Source: Salvia splendens
Taxonomy: Eukaryota > Streptophyta > Magnoliopsida > Lamiales > Lamiaceae
NCBI RefSeq assembly: GCF_004379255.2
Contig: NC_056042.1
Span: 32,281,928 to 32,345,927, forward strand
DNA length: 64,000 nt
Reading direction: 5' to 3'
Both the position numbers and the translations under genes were made by a program. A model generated the notes under the pieces. That model was not told where the DNA came from, did no database searches, and saw nothing but the letters and a program-made list of their open reading frames with translations. Position 1 is the first letter of the stretch; each line of letters starts with the position of its first letter. Below, piece by piece: positions 9,741 to 22,426 of the stretch.

Positions 9741-11361
9741 GGGAGCGTTATTCTCCTTTTCACATCTTAGATCATTTTTCCTTCTTAATATTACGCGTTA
9801 GATCTAAGGCATCAACGGATCAGATTGATTCTATAAAACTGGTTCCGTGTTGCATTATAGAAGGTGGTTGTATGCATTACAGGGTTATTATTGACATTTG
9901 ACGGAAAAGTAACTGCCACATTTTGGTATCTGCGAATAATGCACCACATGGTCACGAGTAATGCATATAATTGACTATATAATGCACAATATGTGAACTG
10001 CAATGCATACGAATAAGATGTACCATGTTATGATGTTTGGACACACGTTTCTTGTTTCCCCTAAGGGTTTAATAAGCATAGGGGCTAGGGTATAGTACGT
10101 AGACACGTATGTAATCTTCACATGGTAACGAGTAATGGATATAATTGACTATATAATGCACAATTTGTGAACTGCAATGCATACGAACAAGATGTGCTGT
10201 GTTATGATGTTTGACACACGTTTCTTGTTTCCCCTAAGGGTTTAATAAGCTTAGGGGCTAGGGTATAGTACGTACGCATTAATAACAAATTATAAAACGA
10301 TACGAATGATTCATCAAATTATCACGAGTAATGGATGTTATTAACTATATAATGCATAATATGTGAACTGCAATGCATACGAATAAGATGTACCATGTTA
10401 TGATGTTTGACACACGTTTCTTGTTTCCCCTAAGGGTTTAATAAGCTTAGGGGCTAGGGTATAGTACGTAGACATTACTAACAAATTATAGTTATTGGAA
10501 TATATGTATGTGCATTATTTGGTTTAGGTAGTGCATTATGTAGCTGTTAATTGTCATTATCTCAGTATATTATGCATTATTAGAGGTATTGTGTATATGG
10601 GTTAATCAACGGATTGAAGATTACATACGTGCATTTAGTAATGTCTACGTACTATACCCTAGCTCATAAGCTTATTAAACCCTTAGGGGAAACAAGAAAC
10701 GTGTGTCAAACATCATAACATGGTACATCTTATTCGTATGCATTGCAGTTCACATATTGTGCATTATATAGTTAATAACATCCATTACTCGTGATAATTT
10801 GGTGAATTATTCGTATCGTTTTATAATTTGTTATTAATGCGTACGTACTATACCCTAGCCCCTAAGCTTATTAAACCCTTTAGGGGAAACAAGAAACGTG
10901 TGTCAACATCATAACACAGCACATCTTGTTCGTATGCATTGCAGTTCACAAATTGTGCATTATATAGTCAAATATATCCATTACTCGTTACCATGTGAAG
11001 ATTACATACATGTCTACGTACTATACCCTAGCTCCTAAGCTTATTAAACCCTTAGGGGAAACAAGAAACGTGTGTCAAACATCATAACACAGCACATCTT
11101 GTTCGTATGCATTGCAGTTCACATATTGTGCATTATATAGGCAATTATATGCATTACTCGTGACCATGTGGTGCATTATTCGTAGCGGTTTCCAGCCATT
11201 ATTAGATTACAATTGTACCCTCATAATGCACAAAATAGGACAAATAATGCAACACGGGATTAATTACCCAGTGTTGATCTTGACCGTCCATTTCTCTAAT
11301 CTAATGGCTGATATTAAGAAGGAAAAATGAGGAAATATAGGAAAAGGAAATGAATACATCC
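9741..11361. mobile_element. large inverted-repeat element in a (TA)n tract
   Basis: It is flanked by (TA)n on both sides (9728-9740 and 11362-11377). The outer ends are partly inverted: both show TTTTTCCTTCTTAATAT, read inward, 40-60 bases from the edge. The ends match those of the element at 38972-39298 (GTTATTCTCC at one end, ATGTATTCATTTCCTTTT at the other). The interior is a long imperfect palindrome: three about 180-base units in direct order on the left arm (about 9940-10480), a spacer of about 150 bases, and the same three in inverted order on the right arm (about 10640-11190). Each unit contains TTTCTTGTTTCCCCTAAGGG. No protein is encoded; the open frames at 9812-10003 and 11112-11330 are the same sequence on opposite arms. 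Confidence 0.75.
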
Positions 11362-13452
11362 ATATATATATATATACTATAGAGAGACGCACAAAATGAG
11401 AGATGGAGAGAGGACTATATGGAGTTTAGAATTTCCAAGTAATTGAAGTAACTCTCTTTCATCGATAAATTAGAAATGATAAAAAAAATTCAAGTGAAAT
11501 AATTGCATTCATCGAATTAATAATTAAAGTAATGTTAATAACAATTAATTTACTCCGGATTTTGTTTTCGGCAATTAAGAAAAAATATAATTTGCAATCA
11601 GATTTGGGGAGTGTGAAATCTGATGGCCTGTGCGAAATTATATTTAGAGATATGTTTTAATTAAAGGATATACTTGGAATACAATGCTTTTTTTCCTTTT
11701 AAGATTTTGATTTATTAATGCAGATTAATTAGCTATTAATTATTTTATCAAAAGAAAAAGCCACAAATATTTTTTACTCTTTTGAATTAGCAGAAAACTG
11801 TGATGCAATTTTCATTGAATCATTTGTTACGAACTCCAATGTAAGAAAATTTTGCTGTGAAAGTAGGATACATGATATTTATAAACTCAATAAACTCTAG
11901 CTCTCATAATTATAAATGAAAATTTCTTTTTATAACAATAATAAGTACTAGCAGATATTAGATTTATAGACTAAATAAACACTTTCATATCCATAAATAA
12001 AAACTTCTTTGTATAGCAATAATAATAATTTCACACATATATACAGGTGTATGTTTGAAGAGTTCCTATATTTTTCATCGAAGCCTAGTTTATATACAAA
12101 GTTTGATCTATTTTCAATAACAGACATTTTTTCGTGCCATATTTTCTTTCTAATTATTGAAGGTCGAGTCCTTTTAGAAAAATAAGAGATTTAGTGTAAT
12201 ATAGAAATGTCTTAGAATATGATCTTACTAATCACCTGGAATTTTCTATGTATCACGCACATATTGGTCAATATTTCTATAATTGAACTATTCGTTGAAT
12301 CTAATTGATCGAATTCACAGTGATTTAAGATTAGTTGGAACTAATTTTTCATTTCACACAATTAGGATCACTGGTTAATGTATTTTAAGTATTTTCAAAC
12401 ATTAAGATTTAGGTCTGTTGATTGTATTAGAATAATAATCCATTTTTATTTAGAACCTGATAGCGTGAATTGCATTTGATTAGAAAAATAAAATGACATA
12501 ATCTTGTGTTACGAATCAGATAGTAAAATTTATACTACATTATCATAAGAGAAATTAAAGTCCAGCCTATTAACCAACTAATCTGGATAAATCTCATTTG
12601 ATCTATAAATCAACTCATCTCAAAATACTATGTCAAGAGAGAACTAATCCATTTAGGCAGCGATTGGAAGATAATATTGGGTTACAATATAAAATAAAGT
12701 CAAAATAGAATTTTTTATTTTGGATTAAATTAATTATAATGGTAGGGGTGAGATGGTTAATTGTAAGTGTAGTGTAATCATAGCACTTTGAAGGGGGTCT
12801 TAGATATATTGTCACATACCAAAATTTTTAAGAAAAAAAAATTATTGAACAATATATAACAATAAATATGATCTATAATCGTTCGTAGAAGAGTAAAGTA
12901 AGATATAATAAAATATGTGTGATTAGATGTTTTATTTTTTACCAAATAAGGAATTGACTCAACTTAGTTGAGATATCCCGAAAATGAATACGACTCAACT
13001 TAATTGGCACGTAGGCAGTAGTTGTGTTGTGTGTGACGTTGGTGCGTTTCGAACTAATAGTACATGACACGTGATGATTTAGACCTAAGATTGATTTTTG
13101 TAGTATGGGACAAGTAAAACCAAATCTTACTCAACCATTCCAAACTCAATTTTATTACAATAGAAGTCTTTCATTCAATAAATTCAGTCTTATCTAGTGT
13201 TAATGAAGTCTATGAAGGGTGGGGAGTGAGGAGGTAGCTTACCCATATGAGAGACATAAGAGCTGACGTCAGCATGAAATTAAGGAATTAAGATTCCCTA
13301 AGTGTGTGTTTGTTAGTGACATTGTCCTAACAAATGAATAAGGTATATTAAAAATTTGAAAAGGAAATACATTTTCATCGCGTGACTCATGTTTATATTA
13401 ATAATCAAGCTTTGTAAACATTCTTACATTTTTTTAATCCAGAAAGCTAATA
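11362..13452. other. AT-rich intergenic stretch
   Basis: It opens with the (TA)n flank of the preceding element. I see no gene, RNA or clear transposon terminus. A segment near 12950-13010 contains two GACTCAACTTA words. Confidence 0.4.
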
Positions 13453-15836
13453 TGTCACGCCCACATTTTCTAAGGATAGAAAACACAGTTAATCGCGACT
13501 AGGGGAGGATTAAAGAAGAGGGGAAGAAAGGGGAAAACAACACAATTCAACCATAACTCGAAACAAACGGGAATAGCTCGAATAAAATCAGAGTATCAAT
13601 TCAACAATCAACAACTCGAAACAAATATTATCTCAATAATACACGAACTCAAAAGAACAAAATTTAGCGGAAGCATTTCGAGAGAAGAATAATATTATGT
13701 ATGAAGACACAATATGTTCGGACATTTAAAACAAACACAAATCTTCAACAGCTCTGCTCAACACCCACCGGGCTCGTCACAGCTCAACCTGCACATTTTT
13801 AAAAAGAAATGCAGGGCTGAGTACTTGATGCACTCAGTGGACTCATGCCGAAAATATTTTCAATAAAAATATTCATCATGCCATTAACGAGTATCCTCGG
13901 GGTTTTAACTTTGAAAGGGCCCGAGTCACTAAAACATCTCACCAACCTCAACATCATCAACATCACCATACCATATCTGAACATACATGACAAGGAACGT
14001 GGCCACATTCCAAGCCACTAGACCGGCCAACTCAAAGAGATAGCGCACGATCTACGGGGTGTATACTAGCCTGAGTAGGGACTCACTCCCTAGTCAGACC
14101 CGAATTCGATTAACCATACATGACAAAAGCCACTTCAGATAGGTTCCATAGCAACACAAAAATATGGCATGACAAACATATTTCGCAAAAATAAATGTAC
14201 TTAGGACATAGTCCTTATTTAAAAAGAAAGCCCACCTCGTTCGCTTAAAGCCTTAACTTGTGTTCAATTCCGTTCTTGAAAATCGTGCATGAAGTCACCC
14301 ATTGATTTAAAGTACTCCGGCCCAATCTTCCATTCAATTAATTTGTCTCCTCCCAAATCAATTCCAACTCCTTATCAAAACAGTAAGCCCAAATAATTTA
14401 ATTAATGCATTAGGCCCAAAGAATTAAATAAGGCCCAATATTCCATTTTATTAATATGGCCCAAATACCATATTAACTCCAATCCAGTCCCCTTAAACAA
14501 AAGGCTAACACAATTAACGATAAATTAACCCAAAATCTCTCTTCATTCTCCATCAAACGGATACTCTCACACACATAAATTCCAAAACTAAAATTATAGA
14601 AACTCAGATTCTTTCATACCTCTCTCACACAATTTGCGCCGCCGCCACCTCTCTGTCTCTTGCCGGCAGCCGGATTTTGCAGCGCCGCCTCCGTCGGCGG
14701 CAGCACTGTCGCTCATCTTCTCCCTCTTCCTCTCTTCTTTATCTCTCTCTCTTTCGCTGGTTGTCGCCGGCAAAAACATAGCTCCACCGCCGCCAATGCC
14801 GCAACGCAGCAGGAGCTGCTGCTGCTGCTCGCTGATTCACTCTTCCTCCGTCCAGCCTGGTCTCTCAGTCGCCGCTGCCCCACACTCCAAATTGCAGCGT
14901 CGTCGCTGCTTCCATCTCCTTCGATGCCTTCCTCATCCCGCTGTTGTCACTGCATGCGGACAGCTTCGTCGCTGCTCAGTCTTCATCGTCGGCAGCCCGC
15001 ACTCCTTGCTTTTTCCCTCAGTCAGATCGCAGCCTTGCTGCTGCCACGGTGCAGTTGACGTTGTCGCCTCGCGAGTTCGTCGGACTGCCGTTCTAGCCTC
15101 TTCACCGTCGACTCGAGACAAGTCATGGATGTCTATCAAAGTTCAGCCCGTCTCGGCCACAGTCGCCGCTCAGTCGCTGCTGCTGCTGTTCGGGATTCAT
15201 CGAGCAGACGAACAGTGCCATCGCTGTCCCGATCAGCATCGCACCGCCGCTGTCACTCCTCCATCTATCTCTCGTCATCCCCTCTTCACTCTCATGTCTC
15301 CGATTTCATAGAAAGAACTCTCAACGCGTCACATGCCTCCATCTCCTTTCCTCTTTCGATCACCATCACTCGTCTCTCTAACAATTTGTTTTGTTCCATC
15401 AATGTAAACTCTGTAACTCATGGTTCTTTCCCTATTTCCATATCAGATTTATGAAAGATGGAGACGTGTGATATATAGATGAAACCCTAATTGTTCTTGT
15501 TGCAGAGAATTCTCGAGTAGGATAGGAAAACAAACTGAATTGGAGATTTAAAATAGATGGATGGGTGGTTTGGATGTGAGAGAGATTTGGGGGGAGAGAA
15601 CGGTTTTTTTCCAACGTGGGTTGAGGGGAAGGATTTGGATTCTTCATTCTTTTATATATATATTTGATTATTTTGGATTTGTTTGGTATTTATTTGACGA
15701 TCACGGAAGGAGAAAAATCTGTGTAGAATCTTTAATAAATTTTGAATTATCGACTTGATGACCAAGTTAACAAGAAAAAAAAAATATTTAATTAGATTAG
15801 TTTAATTTTTTTCTCTTTTTTTTACGGGGTATTACA
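13453..15836 (+). mobile_element. probable solo LTR of a Ty3-gypsy-like element
   Basis: The stretch starts TGTCACGCCCACATTTTC and ends TTTACGGGGTATTACA, the TGTCACGCCC...GGGGTATTACA termini common in plant chromovirus LTRs. No second copy, primer site or polyprotein adjoins it. At 2.38 kb it fits the long LTRs of Tekay-type elements. A CT- and GCCGCC-rich block at about 14630-15300 gives open frames on both strands from composition only. The flanking five bases do not match. A related unoccupied sequence lies at 16037-16130 (see findings). Strand is set by the TG...CA reading direction only. Confidence 0.5.
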
Positions 15837-17517
15837 AAAAAGAAATGATCAGGGTTTCCAAATGAAAGCTCTCAAACTTTTATCCATGTTAGTATTATTC
15901 GATTATTTGCTTTGTTGTATACATTTATTTTGATTCTAATTAATCTAAAACTATTATTAACATTATTAGTTTTAAAAATTATTTAAAAATCAAAATTCTA
16001 TATAAATATTCATTTTATCAATAATTAAACTTTTTTTTATCAAGCTTTGTAAACATTCATAAAAAAAATTCATCTGGACAACTAACAAGAAATGAGGTTT
16101 TCCAAATGAAAGCTCTCAAACTTTTATTGGTTTAGTCTATGTAATTAAGTATTATTTGTTATATTTTATACTTTTTATTTTATTTTAATATCTCTACAAC
16201 TATATCATTGAAGCTCATTGTGAATGTCTCTGCATAAAGAATACTCCATAAATTAGGACAGTGTTTAGAAATTAAATTACTCCACCAAATATCTGGTTAA
16301 GGCTACTGGACCCAATGGTCCTCAAATGCAATAAAGCCCAACAAAGGCCCAAATAATATTCTTATTTAACTTTGGAGTTGTGTTAGTATTAAATATTGGT
16401 GCATTTGTCATATTGCAATCATAATTGTTTATTTTAGTGAAATATACACTTTATACCTGAATTATATACAAACCCTATCCATACAAAAAATAGTCTTCTG
16501 TAGGTGATGACACAAGTTTTAATGTAAAATCAATAAAATAAAATAGAATAAATTTAGTGGATGACCCAAATAAAAAAAAAATATGACACATTCGTTCACA
16601 AAATAATATCCACGTTTGTCATTTTTGGCCGTCCATGATTTAAAGTCTTAGGGATGGATGTAGTAAATAATTCGGGTATCAAAATGTGTGTGGGAGAGAC
16701 TGATTGAACTCCCAAATCTTAATCTCCTTGTAGTCATTAATTAATTTTTATTTGAAAATGTAACAAAAGGTCCCAAACAAAATTAGTATTGATACAATTA
16801 GTGAGAGCATTATCATTGATTGCTTGGTCCAGCTGAAAAGGAAAACAGGCACTAATGATTCCAATCAGCCGGCAACAACTTTTGCCATTGTCAGTACTAA
16901 TAACATGAAGTAGTAGTAATATTTAATATTTTCTTATAAGAGATTTAAGAATGATTAATGATGTAATTATATTTATTTAATCGACACTTGACATTTGACA
17001 CTTTCAAAGTGTATTTCAGTATCAATAGAAAACTTTTTCACAGTATATAAAAATATAAGTTGACGGTACGAATTTGAAGGCAAAAATTGATAAAGTAAAA
17101 AAAGAGAAAACAAAAATGATCGAAATGTAATTAATGGTAAATGAGAATCACCGATGCAAAACATATTATAAATAGTGAAATCGTATTTTACTAATTTTGG
17201 TGGACAATTCAAAATTAAAAAAAATACTTATGACTATTTTTCATGGACAAAGATATACCTTCGGTTATACAACGAACATCCTTACGAATTACGATAAATT
17301 TGATTTTTTAAGCTTGGTGAAAGATTAGTACTACTATTAGAAAGAGAATATTCCAACTAGGCCGTTTCAACGGCATCTTAATAACAGGTAATGCTGAAAC
17401 ACAATAAAAGTAAAAATAACAAACACAAACAAAATGACAAAAAATGACCCCATTTGGTCCCCTTTGTATTTATTTGTTTGTGCAAATAAAAAAATCCAAC
17501 TAAACAAATACAGAGTC
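15837..17517. other. AT-rich intergenic stretch with a flank duplication
   Basis: 15845-15950 and 16085-16190 are related (both contain TTCCAAATGAAAGCTCTCAA), so a local duplication precedes the LTR insertion. Beyond 16200 nothing coding is recognised. Confidence 0.4.
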
Positions 17518-17525
17518 TATATAAA
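17518..17525 (+). promoter_or_regulatory. TATA box of the small peptide gene
   Basis: TATATAAA stands 64 bases before the ATG at 17582, a normal core-promoter spacing for a plant gene with a short leader. Confidence 0.6.
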
Positions 17526-17581
17526 GTGCATGATTTTGCAAAGAAAAACAAGAAGAAAAATAGGGTTTTTGGGTGGCAAGA

Positions 17582-17842
17582 ATGTCTAGAGGTAGCACAA
17601 TATTGTTTGCTTTTCTTATGGGATTTGCAGTGTGGTGCTATGTTAGTAGTCCTCACTCTCACTCCAATCATGGCCAAATTGGAAGTGATTTTCTGTTGAA
17701 AGAGAATGGCATGAGTTTCCCAGTCACAGTTAGAGATAATGTTATTCACAGGAAATTATTTGGCTGCTGCGGTTGTCCGAATGCTGGAAGGGCTTGTGTA
17801 CTCTGCTGCTCGACTACTAGTGCCAAAAATGGGACTGTCTGA
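17582..17842 (+). CDS. small cysteine-rich peptide, probably secreted or membrane-anchored
   Basis: The product has 86 residues from the first ATG; an in-frame GTG at 17573 is not a plausible plant start. Residues about 6-24 form one hydrophobic segment (ILFAFLMGFAVWCYV) that fits a signal peptide or N-terminal anchor. A polar histidine/serine stretch and a basic-to-hydrophobic junction (HRKLFG) follow, then a compact C-terminal cluster with spacing CC-x-C-x6-C-x2-CC and a short tail. A TATA box, a short leader and AATAAA at about 17870 support a real single-exon transcript. I do not recognise the family; it is not a defensin, GASA, RALF or LTP by its cysteine spacing. It could be a signalling or antimicrobial peptide precursor, but no function is claimed. 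Confidence 0.55.
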   Translation: MSRGSTILFAFLMGFAVWCYVSSPHSHSNHGQIGSDFLLKENGMSFPVTVRDNVIHRKLFGCCGCPNAGRACVLCCSTTSAKNGTV

Positions 17843-17908
17843 TTAATGTTGTATGTGTGTCTTAATCCTAAATAAACTTTGTTGTTCTACTTCGATTGAT
17901 CTGTGAAT

Positions 17909-17933
17909 TGATCGAATCGAATCGAATCGAATC
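17909..17933. repeat. (GAATC)n microsatellite
   Basis: Four to five GAATC units (ATCGAATCGAATCGAATCGA) lie just downstream of the peptide gene's likely polyadenylation signal. Confidence 0.8.
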
Positions 17934-18947
17934 TAGTTGTGTTCAGTGGATGTGTCACATTATCATGCTTGATGTATTGTGTTCAGTGGTTAAGTTTGTT
18001 GTAAGTTCTTTAAAATTTGAAAATTTATGTTTGGATACCTAATTTGAATCTAATTCGACTTTGGCTGCTGATGTTCATAACCATTTCTAATTAACTATAC
18101 AAACATGCCCATCGATGGGAATTAAACGCGGTCGAACACATGAATTGTTAATTTACTGAGTTCGATACTATATAATATACGCCCGGGGACAATGTTAAGT
18201 CAAAGATTTCACTATGATTTTCGACTGCAAAATTAAAATTAGAGAATACCTATATATATACAGCATTGATCATAGTCACAACTCACAATAAAAACATATC
18301 CTAATCTTGAAACAAAACGTATTGGGCCTAAAATACATCTAGCTCATATCTAGGGGCAGAACTACGTGGTGGATGCCTATGATAACTTAAAATTTTTTGG
18401 AGAAATTTCAATAAATTTATGGAAAATGGCATTCGTTGAAAAGAAAAATAGGACATTCTATTTATTATTATCATTCAATTTGTATTGATATTTGAAGAAA
18501 TATTAGCATTGGGCTTGGCTTTGCATTCTTTGGAATGGGCTGGGCTTTCCATTTTTATCAAGAATAACATGGGCTAAAATTAAATGTTGGGCTTATATCA
18601 TCAGGCCAGTGATAAATAACCCTATCAGCACCTAATTAATCATCTACTCTAATTATTATTTTATCATTAATTCTCGAATCTACATTACAAATTTACAAAG
18701 GGATTTTTTTTTAATCTTCATTTAATTTGTTAGTCCTCAAGTTAATGTATTTTTACGTGATAATATATTAAATAATATACTAACTCAAAATCATTTTAAT
18801 CATAATTGTTTAATGTGTCTTACACCACAATTAAATCACTCTAAAACTTTCACACGATTAAATCTCTTGATCAATTTGAGCTTTGACATTTGTATGAGTC
18901 AATTCGGAAATGGAATTAATTGATGGATGGATTTTCACCCATTTAAT

Positions 18948-19040
18948 ATAACAAATCGTGCAAGTCAATCTGGTTTTGTCAAAACTATTTAGCATTTGAA
19001 ATTGCGAATGTCAACCATTTTAAAATTAATAGAAACAGTA
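18948..19040. repeat. dispersed direct repeat, copy 1
   Basis: It shares TTTGAAATTGCGAATGTCAA and neighbouring words with 20522-20626, about 1.6 kb away in the same orientation. No transposon termini are recognised. Confidence 0.55.
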
Positions 19041-20150
19041 TATCCCTTTCTTGCCTTAGTTGTGGAAATATCATAGGAATAAATACGCATTACATGATTT
19101 AAAGAAAAAACGAATGGGAAAGAAAACGTAAATTAGAACACGCAAGGTCTTATAATCTTTTTTTTGTATTTTCTTTTCTTGACCAAACTTTTACTCTATT
19201 TTCTACTCTCATCATGGCCTATAGTAATTCCTAAAATAAAATTTATGATGTAATGAATTAATAGTGCATATTACTATAGCTTTGACCAAATGAAATTATA
19301 ATTTGCCATTCGTAATTTACGCATAATCTATTTATAGAAAATAATCCTAATTAAACTTTCATCCACTCCAAATAATTAAGGGCAATTATATTTTCTTATT
19401 AAAAACATCTATATAAATGGAAAATGAATACAAGATATTAATATATAAGTGTCAAAGATAAAGAATAAATATCTTGATTATCATCAACTCCCATAAGTAG
19501 TCCAATACTCTTACCCATAGATATATAGAAGAAAATTTATGATGTGCATGAAATTACAACAAAATAAATATACTCTTTTTTCACTATGCTAATTGAATTG
19601 TTTAGCAAGACAACAGTTTTTTATACATTTCAGAAATTATTTACCTCAATTTTACATGAAAATAAAATTTTCCTTATTATTGTAAAATGTAAATTAACTT
19701 TCGAAGGTAATGTGAGATCATTGATTCCGTCATTTTTTTGGTTTTTAATTGTTTGACTTGAACCTATCGGCGTATAATAAAATATTTAACGTTCCTCGTT
19801 GATTTTTATAATAGGTCTTCATATTGCATGACTCAAATAATATTTGTTCATCTCATATTATTTGACACTGATTCATAAACTACTCCTATAATATTAAAAG
19901 AGTCGAATAACCAGATAGATCGCGACATTAAGTAGAAAATAAATATCCAGACTAATATACAATCCAACCATTATTTTCCAAATTATTTGTTTTTCAGTTA
20001 TTATTTTCATTCTTAATATACAAATATCATTCTATTGAAAGAATATAATCATGTTGTAACCTAATAAAATCTTTAATACCTAACTTCTCGTCAAAACTGT
20101 TTTCTAATTTTACGTAAATTATTTATGTCGTGGATTGCATGATTATCTCT

Positions 20151-20392
20151 GATTTCGTATCACAGATTGCTTGGAACAATATGTCGAGTTGTTTGCCAAT
20201 ATATCGCAGATGGCTTGTTTATGGATTGCACATTGCTGGCCTAAGTTGTCATTTTAACTATGGTGTCATCATAGTGCTCTAATTTCGTATCACAGATTGC
20301 TTGGAATCATATGACGAGTTGCTTGCGTATGTATCGCAGATCGCTTACTAAGGTTGTCAAGTTGTCATTTTAACTATGGTGTCATCATAACG
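20151..20392. repeat. two-copy tandem repeat, about 130-bp period
   Basis: Two units both begin ATTTCGTATCACAGATTGCT (20152 and 20282) and both contain CATTTTAACTATGGTGTCAT. The second unit has a short internal deletion. Confidence 0.75.
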
Positions 20393-20521
20393 CATCCTAA
20401 AGGGACTATTCATTTGTATCTTTTAAATTGCGTTCCTTCTTCCAAAAAAATCATTTCCTAATATGTTTGAATTTTGAAATTTGTTTCTGTCAAATTGGAA
20501 ATGGCATAATGAATTATTTTT

Positions 20522-20626
20522 CCCCATTTACTATTACAAGTCGTGTAGTCGATTTGGTTTTGTCAAAAATTTTTTAGTATTTGAAATTGCGAATGTCAAT
20601 CATTTTTAAAATTAATAAAAACAATA
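20522..20626. repeat. dispersed direct repeat, copy 2
   Basis: Diverged copy of 18948-19040, matching by eye around TTGGTTTTGTCAAAA and TTTGAAATTGCGAATGTCAA. Confidence 0.55.
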
Positions 20627-21069
20627 CTATAACTTTCCAGCTCTGTTTATGCGGTCCTTTTCTTTCAAGCACTAGCAGTGGAAATTCAGAGGATTAAGTG
20701 TTAAAAAATAATACCCCATAAACAAAGTGAGGAAATTAATAAGTCAATAATTCATTATTCTAATTTCAAACTAGTGGTATAAAGTTCAAAAGAATGTGAA
20801 CGAGGTGAAGTGAATAAATCTGTTATAATTCCTAAAATTTAAACAAATTAAAAAAGAATGAAATTTACCAAATTACGAGTTAGAGCAGAGTCTACTAAAA
20901 GTGGTGGCAATAAATTGTAGCAAAATCAAAATACCATATTAAAAATATATTGAAGTGACATAAGATATAGACAATCTAACAAAGTAACAAAATAAACTTA
21001 CAAATAGCAAACAATAACATCATCAAATAATGTTAGCTATGCAAGGAAGAAAGTGAAACCATTGATCAT

Positions 21070-21683
21070 TTAAAAAAAAAGAGCAGATTCTTCAGCAGTT
21101 TGTGGTACTATTGTTGTCATCAATGGAACTTTTCTTATTGTCTCCCAAACCAAACAAAGGCAAGTCTTCTCTCTTGGAATGGGGTGCCTTTTGTAAAGTT
21201 AGACAGGAAGATTTGGATGTCACTGTTATGTCATTACATGGTCCATTTGGAATATCCGAAATAAGGTGGTCTTTCAAGACTTGAATCCGAACTGAGATTT
21301 TGAAAAAACTATTCTGGCAGCATGGCTTGTGGACTCGGGGTTGATGCCATGATTTTCCCTTCTCCCTAGAACAAGCTCTCGAAAAGTTAAATGATTTGAG
21401 GAGATAGTCAGATAAAAGACAGGACCCTTAGCTCGAACGAACTACATAATGGTTTTCAGGTTTGACAGCTTTATCCTTGAGTGAGTTGTCTAGTTTTGTG
21501 TTGGTGTTGGTCTGTTTTGTCATTTCTGTAGGTTTGGTGTTGGGACTTTTCGTGAGAGGCCTTATCTTTGTTTATGGTTTGTGTGTCGCTCTAGCGGATT
21601 GGCCTTTGTTTTTCCATATTCTCTGTAACAAATTCTGGCTCGCCTCCCTTTCAGACTTGAGCATTTTTATTTATAAAAAAAAT
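21070..21683 (+). mobile_element. possible LINE-like 3' end
   Basis: A T/G-rich segment ends TTGAGCATTTTTATTTATAAAAAAAA at 21658-21683. Similar ends (TTGAGC, then TCATAAAAAAA) occur at about 23013-23040 and on the minus strand at about 26130-26160, suggesting a shared family of L1-type 3' tails. The 5' part (21092-21277) has short open frames on both strands that I cannot identify. No reverse transcriptase is present. Confidence 0.35.
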
Positions 21684-22139
21684 CAAATAATGTTAGCTAT
21701 ACATACATTAACATAGCAAATGATACACACTCCTTAAAACATCATGAATTATTCATCACACAATATTTGGACCTAAATTGGAAGCTTATTTAGAATATTT
21801 CAACCAATTAAACTGCTACTACTCAATTAGTCAGAGTCATGGCAACGCGGCAATTAGAGATGGTTAACAAAGATTATTATTATATCGTCTAAACTTTTTA
21901 ATTGAATCTAGGCCTTGGACTTAGAAAGCACAACCACCAAATTTAATTACATTTTTACACAGTCAAATTACATTTATACGTCATTATAGTAAGGATGACA
22001 TAAAATGATCTTAACATGACCTCAAACCTAAAGTTTATAATATGACCTAAAACTGCTTTACAATGACCCTCCGTGTTTTTGTTTAATTATTGACCATTGG
22101 ATTGTCAAATCTCATGGTCAGGATTTGGTCTGGATTTTG

Positions 22140-22194
22140 TATTGAGATCAAGTTTTGTATTGATCATTTTCCTATATATATATATATATATTTA
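22140..22194. repeat. (TA)n tract
   Basis: About ten TA units at 22173-22191 within AT-rich DNA, with no inserted element on either side. Confidence 0.6.
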
Positions 22195-22426
22195 TATCAT
22201 GATGCATACCGTTTTTCTTTTCTTTTCTTTCTTTTATTTCTATTTTTATTTTTCTTAACCCATGGAGACATAAATGAACGAGACTGATCAGTGAGAGAAA
22301 AAGGAGATAAAAGTTTATATAGTAAATAATTGTGACTATTTTATTAAAAAATGATTAAGAACACTCATTTTAAAAATTTATTATATTATAAAACAATATG
22401 ATTTGGTATTGATTTTCACTTCGATT

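Noticed and set aside
9940..11190. Regularly repeated units that could suggest a CRISPR-like array
   Set aside because: The units are about 180 bases, mirrored around a centre and set in a plant genome; there are no short repeats with unique spacers.
14634..15311. Serine/arginine-rich frame of about 225 codons
   Set aside because: It lies inside the probable solo LTR in a CT-rich block that is open in several frames; no domain, promoter or splice context.
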